This document shows positions 7,908-18,000 of a stretch of DNA of 64,000 nt, piece after piece. The position numbers were made by a program, and so were the translations under genes. The DNA is from DASWIG01 sp036397835. GTDB lineage: Bacteria > Acidobacteriota > Thermoanaerobaculia > Multivoradales > J023. Below the pieces are notes generated by a model, which made no database searches, had not been told where the DNA came from, and worked only from the letters and a program-made list of their open reading frames with translations. The stretch spans positions 11,245 through 75,244 of the forward strand of contig DASWIG010000794.1 in NCBI GenBank assembly GCA_036397835.1, in the 5' to 3' direction. Within the stretch, counting starts at the first letter, position 1; the number at the start of each line of letters is the position of its first letter.

Positions 7908-9007
7908 CGACCCGTAGACTCCCGTGTTAGATCGGAGGAACCAGCAGGGGTGGTCACCTCGGCTGGCCGGTCCGCCGGATGCTGGCGGCTCTTGTGCAGA
8001 CTGTAGGTGAACGCCAGAATCACCGGCAGGAAAAACAAAGTAAAGGGCTGTTGCGACGGACCTCCCGGGATGACCGAGTAATGAAAGAAGCTCAGAACGA
8101 GATATGGAATCATCGGCAGCACGACGCCCCAGGTCAGCACGTTGAGCCCGAATGCCCGGCGTTCCTCCGGACTGGTCGTGACCCACCTGTAGACCAGCAC
8201 TGCGAGGCAGGCGATCGCGTACACGTTGGGCAGCAGGTGCCCGGCCAACAAGACCAGGATTATGAACAGGACGTTCTCCAGCGGCGGCGAGGTGAAGGCG
8301 GCGATCATTTTGGCCACGATCAGTGCCGAGACGACCACCCCGGGCAGATAGATCCAAAACACGGTTCTGCAGCCCCGGCACCGGCTCTTGCCGCCCCCGC
8401 CGCAGGAATGCTCGGCGATGGCCAGCGGCCTGGGAAAGACGAGTAAGAAGTGGAGAAGCAGGCCGGGAGCCAGTGTACCGAGGACCCACGTCATCCAGAA
8501 ATCGACTTGTGTCAGCAAGGTCGAGTAGACTTCGGGATTCCTGCTCAGCATGAACGATTCGTTGATGGCGCCCAGCAGGTAGAGCATGCTCGCCAGGCTC
8601 CCGATCTTGAGGAAGAAACCCAGGCCGGAGAGCACCCAGAACACCAGCATTGCGGCGATCGCCAGCATGATCGCCTTGGCAAAGGGCGTAAGTCCAGTAA
8701 TCTCCCCCTCGATCTGCACAGGCTGTCCGTCGCGCCCGACGGTTATGCTGAACTGCTCACCGATGCTGAGCTGGCCTGTGATCCCATCAAGGCTCTTCAA
8801 ACGGTCGCCCACCTGGAATCCGGCCTCCTCGGCCGCGGTAGACGACACGACCCGCACGATCTCGTACCCATCGTCGGCTGGCCCGATCTCGACGCCGAGA
8901 ACACCGGTATCGAGAATATCGAGGGCACCCGCGAAGATCCAAGCCAGGACCAGAGCCGCCGCGAGAATCAGCTCGGGCTTGAAGCGCGTGAATCGGAATT
9001 CGCTCAT
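7904..9007 (-). CDS. PDZ-domain multi-pass membrane protein
   Basis: 367 residues. A first membrane helix (about 12-32) is followed by a PDZ-like domain (about 35-105, with VVSSTAAEEAGFQVGDRLKSLDG), then about seven hydrophobic helices with the HFLLVFP signature seen in membrane sensor modules of acidobacterial and related signalling proteins. No kinase or other output domain follows. A Cys-rich loop (HSCGGGGKSRCRGC, about residues 200-213) lies between helices and could bind metal. AAGGAG precedes the ATG. It begins 29 bases after the terminal NRPS gene, so it is probably on the same transcript. Function is not known. Confidence 0.65.
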   Translation of the reverse strand: MSEFRFTRFKPELILAAALVLAWIFAGALDILDTGVLGVEIGPADDGYEIVRVVSSTAAEEAGFQVGDRLKSLDGITGQLSIGEQFSITVGRDGQPVQIEGEITGLTPFAKAIMLAIAAMLVFWVLSGLGFFLKIGSLASMLYLLGAINESFMLSRNPEVYSTLLTQVDFWMTWVLGTLAPGLLLHFLLVFPRPLAIAEHSCGGGGKSRCRGCRTVFWIYLPGVVVSALIVAKMIAAFTSPPLENVLFIILVLLAGHLLPNVYAIACLAVLVYRWVTTSPEERRAFGLNVLTWGVVLPMIPYLVLSFFHYSVIPGGPSQQPFTLFFLPVILAFTYSLHKSRQHPADRPAEVTTPAGSSDLTRESTGR

Positions 9008-9036
9008 TTTGGACTCCTTCTCTTCGAATCTGAGAA

Positions 9037-12000
9037 TCAGATCCGAGAATTTGAACCCAGTCGGTTTGCAATTTGCACCTCCAACCGCTCTGCCAACTGT
9101 GCGACGTGAGGTTGCTGGAGAAAGGAGAAGTGATCACCGGAAATCTCCTCGACGGTGACGCCGCCCTGAGCGTACCTTCCCCAGCCCAGATCCGAGCTCA
9201 AGGTCTCCTTCCCGGAGCCGTCGCGGGCTCTGAACAGATAGACCTGGCCCGGGTAAGGTCGGGGATCGTAGCGCTCCTCGGCGATCAGAGTGGACTCGAA
9301 GACTCGGAACAGGTGGCGAGCTTCCGGCAATCCAACCTCTGGCGGCAGCTTCTTGGCGGCTTTGGCCTCCTCCAGGACGAGGGCGAGCTTTTCGTCAGTC
9401 GACAAGCGCCCGAGCTCCTCTGCGGACAGAGCGAGTCGATCGAGCGACAGACCGAGGTCGAGGGCGAAGATCGCCAGCGGTTCCAGATCACCGCCCTCCT
9501 CAAGCTCGTCGTGTGGCTGTTGCGCTCGCGAATCCATGAGAACGAGGAGCCCAACTTCCTGACCCCGAGCCTGGAGCTGCCGGGCCATCTCGAATGCGAT
9601 CAACCCACCTACTGACCAGCCGCCGAGAAGGTATGGACCTTGCGGCTGAACGCCACGAATCGTCTCCAGGTAGTGGGCCGCCATCTCTTCGACGCGGCTG
9701 AGAGGTTGCTGGGAGCCGTCGAGGCCCAGGGCCTGCAGAGCATAGAACGGCTGCTCCGGTCCCAGATGGCGCGCCAGCTCGACGTAGCAGAAGACGTTTC
9801 CGCCGACCGGATGGACGCAGAAGAACGGCGTTGCCGAACCACCGGGCTGCAGCGCCACCAGGCTGGACTGAGCGAGGGGCTCGGTCTCGTGACGCAGAGC
9901 GGCGGCGAGTGCTTCGACCGTGGAATGCTGAAACAGCGCCGCGACAGGCAGGGCGCGGCCGAGGCGCCTTTCGAGACATGCCATGAGACGCACCGCCAAG
10001 AGCGAGTGGCCACCCCGCGCGAAGAAGTCGTCGGTGACGCCGATCGGGCGGGTATCCAAAAGCTCTTCCCAGATCTGAACGAGCTTGAGCTCCAGCGCGT
10101 CGCGCGGCGCAACGGTCGGGCCGTGGCCGCCGGCCATCTCGGGCTTGATCCCGGCCAGCGCCCGCCGGTCGAGCTTTCCGCTCGGCGTCCGGGGCAAGGC
10201 CTCGAGGAATACGAAAACCGATGGGATCATGTAGTCGGGAAGCCGCCCGGCCAGGGCGGCGTCAAGCGCACCGGCCGAAAGTGCCACCTCCGAGTCCGTC
10301 ACCAGGTACGCTTGCAAGCGGCGGTCACCGGAAGCATCGAGCGGCGCCAGGACCTCCACCTCCCGGACCGCGGGATGTTCGCCGAGCACCGCTGCGATCT
10401 CGCCCAGCTCGATCCGGAAACCGCGTACCTTGACCTGATCATCGACCCGTCCCAGGAACTCGAGGTTGCCGTCGGCCCGGTGGCGGGTCAGATCGCCGGT
10501 CTTGTAGAGGCGCCCCCCTGGTCGATCTCCGATGGGATCCGGAATGAACTTCTCGGCGGTGAGCCGCGGGCGGTGGAGATAGCCCCGCGCGACCGGAACC
10601 CCTCCGATGTGGAGCTCGCCGGCAAGCCCCATCGGCACCGCAGAGAGCTCGCGATCCAAGGGGTAGACCCGAGCATTCGCGATCGCCCGGCCAAGCGGTA
10701 CGGCCCGCCCCGCCGCCTCCGGATCGGAGAGTCGAGAGAGCTCACAGGCGATGGCCACGATGGTCGCTTCCGTGGGACCGTAGGTATTGAAGAGCCGGAC
10801 CTCTCGTCCCACACGATTCCGCCAGGCGGCCCACCGGTCCGGCAACGCCGCCTCACCTCCGATGATCACTTGCCGCACGCAGCGCGGCCACCCGAGGCAG
10901 CCCGTGCAGAGTGCCGCCGTCACCTCATGCCAATACGCTGTCGGGAGGTCCAATACCGTCAGTCCCAGTTCCTCACAACTTCGCAAGAACTCGGCCACCG
11001 AGCCTGGCATGGACTCGCTGCGCAGCACCAACCGGGCACCTCGGGTCAGGCACGAGAAGATCTCTTCCGCGCTGGTATCGAAGCTGCTCGAGGCAAACTG
11101 GAGCATCCGATCTTCGGGCTGCAACGCCAATTCCTCTGCCCGGCTCTCGATGTAGTTCACCAGCGAGCCGTGCGCCACCAGGACTCCCTTGGGATTTCCG
11201 GTCGATCCAGAGGTATAAATGACGTAGGCGGGATTCTCGGCCCCGACCCGGCCGAGCGTACTCTCTCCGCTCTCGTGACGCAATGTCGCCTCGTCCTGGC
11301 TCAGCAACACGACCTTGACCCGTTCCGGCAGTCGAATCTTGGCCAACGACCTCCGGGTCAAGAGCAGCGACGCCTGAGCATCATGCATCATGAAGGCTCG
11401 ACGCTCTTGCGGATAGGATGGATCCAGGGGCAGGTAGGCCGCTCCGGACTTCAGAATCCCAAAAAGCCCCACCACGAGCTCCAGCGAACGTTCCAGGCAA
11501 ATGCCCACCACCACCTCGGGGCCCGCACCCACGGCTTGCAGATGGCGGGCCAGGCGGTTGGATCGCTCATTCAGTTGCCGGTAGGTCAGCCGCGCGCCGC
11601 CGAATTCTACCGCTGGCTGATCAGGCGTCCTCGCCACCTGGTCTTCGAACAGCTCGTGGATGCATCGATCGCGGGAATAGGCCTTGCCGGTGTCGTTCCA
11701 CTCCACCACGACTTGACTGCGCTGCGCCCCGGCGAGCAGCGGTAGGCCGAACACGTGCCGTTCGGGCTGGGAGACCACCGTCGCCAGCAAGCTCCGGAGA
11801 TGTCCCTGGAATCGTTGGATCGTGGTGCTGTCAAACAATTCTGTGTTGTATTCCACTTCCCCGATGAGTACCTCTCCTTCCTCCGTCATCGCCAGCGTCA
11901 AGTCGAAATTCGCCGTCATGGTCTCCGCCTCCAACCGGCTGATCCGCAATCCGGTACCTTCGACGGCTTCTCGCGGCGTATTCTCCAGCAGGAACATCAC

Positions 12001-15000
12001 CTGAAACAGCGGCGAGTGGGCGAGGCTTCGCTCCGGCTCCAGCTCTTCGACCAGCTTCTCGAAAGGCAGCTCCTGGTGAGCGTGCGCCTCCAGCGCGATC
12101 TCCCGCACCCGAGCCAACAACGAACGGAACGTCGGGTTCCCCGACAGGTCGGTGCGTAGCACCAGCGTATTGACGAAAAATCCGATCAGCCCTTCGATCT
12201 CCAGCCTGTTGCGTCCCGCGATCGGCGTTCCTACGCTGATGTCGTCCTGACTCGTGTAGCGCGCAAGAAGCGCTTGAAACGCTGCCAGCAGAGTCATGAA
12301 CGGCGTCGCTCCCTCCTTGCGGCCGAGCACCAACAGCGCTGCGCTCAGATCCGCCGGCAGCACAAAAGTCCGGGTCGTCCCGCGGTGAGTCTGAACCGCC
12401 GGCCGCGGCCGATCGGCAGGCATCTGGAGCAGCGGCGGTGCACCCTTTAACCGCTTGCGCCAGTAGTCGAGCTGTGCCGCCAGCACCTCGCCGCGCAGCC
12501 AGCCGCGCTGCCAGGTCGCGTAGTCCGGGTACTGAATCTCCAGCTCCGGAAGGGGTGAAGGACGCCCCTCGACAAATGCTCCGTACAGGGTCGCCAGCTC
12601 CCGCATCAGGATTCCCAGGGACCAGCCGTCGCTCGCGATGTGGTGCAGCGTGACCAGCATCGCATGATCCTCTTCCCCGAGCCTTAACAGGAGGGCCCGC
12701 CACACCGGTCCTCGAACCAGGTCGAAGGGCCGCTGTGCCTCGACCCGCGCCAACCGCAGCATCAGATGGGAGCGCTGCCGGTCGGGAATCTGTTCCAGGT
12801 TCACGACCGGGAAAGGCACCGGCTCGGGGGGAGCCGTCACCTGGACCGGCTCGCCATCCACCGAGTGGTAGCTCGTGCACAGCACTTCGTGACGCCGCAC
12901 CAACTCGCTGAGGCTCAGTTGAAGTGCTCTCCGCCGCAACGGACCCTCCAAGCGCAGCGCGGCGGGGACGTTATAGGCAGGATTGCCGGGCTCCAACTGA
13001 TCCAGGAACCACATACGTTGTTGGGCAAACGAGAGGGGCAGTCCCTTTCTGCCGAGGGCGCCGTCCCTGGGAGCCGGCACCATGGGTGGTGGCCCCCAGC
13101 CCTCGGCGCTTTCCATCGCCCGGTTCACCCTCGCCGCCAGGCCGGCGATCGTCGGCGCCTCGAAGAGAGCGCGCAGCGGCAGCTCGATCCGGAAGGCTCG
13201 CACCACGCGGGAGAACATCTGGGTCGCCAGGAGCGAGTGGCCGCCGAGCTCGAAGAAGTTATCGTAGACGCCCAGCCCTTCGATTCCCAGCAGATCCGAC
13301 CAGATCTCGGCGAGCAGCTCCTCACTCGGGCCCCGCGGCGCAACGAACGTGCCCCGCGGAGTCGAGAGCGCGTCCCCAGGAGGCGGCAATGCCCCCCGGT
13401 CCACCTTGCCGTTCGGCAAGCGGGGCAGCGACTTGAGCTCGATGAACAGCGACGGCACCATGTAGTCCGGCAGTCGCTCGGCGAGAAAATGCCGCAGCTC
13501 GCCGCTGGCGGGAACGCCTTGCCCGGATGGCGTCACGTAGCCCACCAGCCGGAACGAGATCGGTCCGCCGCCTCCTGCCTCCCGGAAGTCGCCCGGCCCC
13601 TCGTGGCGCGCCATCACCACCGCCTCTTCGATGCCGGGGTGTTGGGCCAGCGCCACCTCGACCTCCCCCGGCTCGATGCGGAAACCCCGCACCTTTAGCT
13701 GGTGATCGATCCGCCCCCAAAACTCCAGGTCGCCGTCCGGGCGCCAGCGCACCCGATCGCCCGTCCGGTAGAGACGTTCTCCCCGCTGCCCGCTGCAATC
13801 ATCTGGCAGGAACTTCTCCGCCGTCATCGCCGGCCGCCGGAAGTAGCCGCGCGCCAGACCCGCCCCGCCGATGAGGAGCTCTCCGAGCGCTCCGATAGGC
13901 AGCGGCCGCCCACGTGCATCGAGCACATAAGCCCCGGTATTCGCGATCGGGCGCCCGATGGACACCGGGGTCCCCGTCTCCGCCGACACGCGGTCGACCA
14001 GAGACCATATCGTCGTCTCCGTGGGTCCGTACATGTTCCACAGCGACGCGCCCCGAGCCAGCAGCCGCCCGGCGAGCCCCGGCGTCAGCTCCTCGCCGCC
14101 GCAGAGGATCTTGAGCTGCGGCGAGCCCCGCCAGTCCGCCGCTTCCAGCATCCGCCAGGTCGCCGGCGTGGCCTGCATCATCGTCGTCTTCGAGGTCGCC
14201 AGGCGCCGCAGAAGCTGGCGGCCGTCGGCGGCCACCGTCCCGCCGACCAGCTCGACGCGGCCGCCCATGGCCAGCGGCAGGTAGAGCTCGAGCCCGGCGA
14301 TGTCGAACGACAACGTGGTCACGGCGAGCAGCACGTCCCCTGCCGTGAATCCCGGCTGCAGGCTCATCGACCGCAAGAAGTTGACCAGCGCGCGGTGGGT
14401 GATCTGTACCCCTTTCGGGCGGCCGGTCGATCCGGACGTGTAGATCTGGTACGCCAGTTGCCCCGGTCTCACGGCGCGGCTCGGAGGCTCCACGCTTTCC
14501 CTCGCGATCTCCTCCCAGGCCGTGTCCAGGCACAGCCGAGGAGCGGTAGCGGCGGCCAACGCGGGGCGCCCGCTGCGCTCGATCACGCGCTCCTCGGTCA
14601 GAATCAAACCCACCCCAGCGTCTTCTTCGAGCAGCAACGCCAAGCGTTGGTCAGGATAGCCCGGATCCAGCGGCACGTAGAAGCCCCCCGCCTTGAGCAC
14701 GGCTAGCAGAGCGACCACCATCGCCGGCGAGCGCTCCAGGCACACCGCCACCGCCACCTCGGGACCCACCGACCGGCGCCGCAGATGGTGCGCAAGCCGG
14801 CTCGAGCGCCGGTCAAGCTCGCGGTAGCTCACCTGCGCCTCGCCGCAGACCACCGCCACCCGGTCGGACGTGGTCGCTGCAAGTGCGGCGAACCACTCTG
14901 GCAGCCAGGGCTCGCGACTCCCGCCCGAATCCGTGTCATTCCACTCCCTCAGCAACTGCGAACATTCCCCTGCTCCCAGCAGCTCGAGCTCGGAGAGCCG

Positions 15001-18000
15001 CCGCCGAGGTTGCGACACCACTCCCTGGAGCAGGTGCTTGAAGTGCTCCACTAGCCGCCCGATGGTGGTGGCGTCGAAGAGATCCGTGTTATATTCCACA
15101 GCCCCCCTGAGCCCTTCTTCGGCCTCCTCCATCAACACCGTCAGATCGAACTTCGCCGTCTCGGTCCCCACCTCCAACGGCTGAATCCGAAGTCTCGAAA
15201 CCGCCAGACTCTCCGCCGGCGCATTTTGCACGGTGAACAGTGCCTGAAACAGGGGCGAGTGCGCCAAGTTCCGCTCCGGCTCGAGCGACTCCACCAGCTT
15301 CTCGAACGGGAGATCCTGGTGCGCGTGCGCCGCCAGCGACACCTCGCGCACCCGCGCCAGCAGGTCCCGGAACTCCGGATCGCCCCGTAAATCGACGCGC
15401 AGCACCAGGGTGTTGAGGAAAAAGCCGATTAACGCCTCGACCTCCACTCGGTTGCGTCCCGCGATCGGAGTCCCCACGCTGATGGCGTCCTGACCCGTGT
15501 AGCGGGACAAAAGGACCTGAAACGCCGCCAGCGAGGTCATGAACAGCGTCGCTCCCTCCCGGCGGCCGAGCGCCCCCAGCTCCGCGCTCAAGCCCGCCGG
15601 CAATGCGAACGGACGACTCGTGCCGCGGTAAGTCTGAACCGCCGGCCGCGGCCGGTCGGTGGGCAATTGAAGCAGCGCCGGCGACCCTTGCAATTGCCTT
15701 CGCCAGTAGGTGAGCTCCGTCTCCAAGGCCCCCTCGCGCAGCCAGCCCCGCTGCCATGCCGCAAAATCCGCGTACTGGATCCCCAGCTCCGGCAAGGGTG
15801 AAGGACGGCCCTCGACGAGCGCTCCGTACAGAGTCGCGATCTCCCGCGTCATGATCCCTAGCGACCAGGCGTCGCTCGCGATGTGGTGCAGCGTCGCCAG
15901 CACCGCATGGGCCTGCGGCCCCAGACGCACCAGGGTCACCCGCAATATGGGGCCCCGGGCCAAATCGAACGGACGTAGCGCCTCGCCGCGCGCCAACCGG
16001 CCCAGCTCGCGGGAAACCGCCTCCTCCCCAAGCCCTCCCAGATCCACCACCGGCAACGCGACCTCCTCGGGAGCCGCGATCACCTGCACCACCTCGCCTC
16101 CCCGCGCGGAAAAGCTCGTGCGCAACACCTCGTGGCGACGCACCACTTCGCTGAGGCTGCGCCGCAACGCCGCCGCGTCCAACGGACCTTCCAGCCGCAG
16201 CGGCGTAGGAACGTTGTACGCCGGACTGTCGGGCTCGAGCTGAGCCATGAACCACAGCCTCTCCTGGGCGAACGACAGTTGCAGAGCCTGGTCGCGAGAG
16301 ACCGGCTCGAGCGGCGGGGCTTCCACCATCCGTCCCGCCCTCAGGCCTCGCTCGATCGTCGCCGACAGCCCCGCGACCGTCGGCTCCTCGAAGATCGTGT
16401 GCAACGGCAGCTCCAAGGCGAAGACCCGACGCAGCCGCGAGATTACCCGGGTGGCGAGCAGCGAGTGAGCCCCCAGATCCTCGAAGAAGTCGTCGTGGAC
16501 GCCCACCTCCTCGCGGCCCAGGACCTCGGCATAGATCCCCGCCACCACCTCTTCCACGGGGCTGCGGGGAGCCGCAATCAGAGTCTCGTCGACGTTCTCG
16601 CCGGGCGCCGGCAAGACCTGTCGATCGACTTTACCGTTGGCGTTCAGGGGCAGCGCCGACAGCTCCACCACGGCGGCCGGAATCATGTACGCCGGCAAAC
16701 GTGCCTTCAGGAACCCGCGCACTTCTTCGTGCGACAGCTCGGTCCCCGGCTCGGGCACCACATAGGCCACCAGACGCTTGTCCCCGGGCGTGTCCTCGCG
16801 CATCACCACCACTGACTCCCGCACCCCCGATGCGCCCCCCAGCACCGCTTCAATCTCCCCCGGCTCAATGCGGAAACCGCGGACCTTCACCTGCTGGTCG
16901 ATCCGGCCCACGAACTCGACTGCCCCGTCCGCCCTGTAGCGCGCCAGGTCCCCGCTCCGATACAGACGGGCCCCGGGCCGCGAGCTCCGAACATGGGGCG
17001 TGAAGACCGCCGCCGTCAGCCCCGGACGGTTGTTGTAACCGCGCGCCAGACCGTCGCCCCCGACGCACAGATGGCCGACCACCCCCACCGGCACCGGCCG
17101 GTCGCCGCGGTCGACCAGGTAAACCTTTGTATTGGCGATCGGACGCCCGATCGGCACCGTATGCGCCCCGCGACCGACCCGCCGCGGGCGGTGCCAGGTG
17201 GTGAACGTCGTGCTCTCCGTGGGACCGTACACGTGCAGCAGACGCCCCTGGAAACCGCCCTTCCGTCCCTCTCCCTCGAGTACCGTCCGCACCTGCGTTG
17301 GATCCACCGCCTCCCCGCCGAAGAGCAGGTGCTCGAGCGACCGAAACGAGCCCCCCTCTTCCTGCGAGAGCTGGTTGAACAGCGCCGTGGTCAGAAACAT
17401 CGCGCCGATCCGCCGTCGGCCGATCTCCTGCCTCAGCTTGCCCGCGGACAGCACCTCGTCCTTGGCGAGACCCTCGAGCCGACCCCCGTTCAGCAGTGCA
17501 CCCCAGATCTCGAAGGTCGCAGCATCGAACGAGGTGGTCGACGCCTGAGCCACCCTGCTACCCGGGCCCAGGCGCAGGTAATCCGTGTTCCGCACCAGCC
17601 GTACCACCCCACGATGGGCGATTGCCACGCCTTTCGGACGTCCCGTCGAGCCGGAGGTGTAGGTCACGTACGCCAGACGATTCCCGCCACCCGGACTCCC
17701 AAGGCTCGTCTCGCACTCCTCAGCCATCGCCCGGCCAGACCCGCCCACGATCACCACCTGGACCGCACGCAAAGGATGGTGCGCCGGCAGCTCTTCCAGC
17801 CGCGACTCCCGATGCGCGAGATCCGCTCGATCCCGGCTCGCCACCACGACGTCGATCCTGGTGTCGTCCAGCATGAACGCCACCCGCTCCGGCGGATAGG
17901 TCGGATCGATCGGCACATAGGCGCCGCCCGCTTTCAGGATCGCCAGGCTCGCGACCACCATCTCCGCGCAGCGTTCCACGCACAGACCTACCGCCGACTC

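Noticed and set aside
7908..8489. N-terminal extension of the His-motif membrane protein frame
   Set aside because: It overlaps the PDZ gene out of frame. The signal peptide and ATGA overlap place the true start at 7907.
9640..11745. 701-codon plus-strand open frame, and many other long plus-strand frames under the NRPS genes
   Set aside because: They are antisense to unmistakable NRPS domains, have no ribosome sites and show the Arg/Gln/His-rich composition typical of GC-rich shadow frames.
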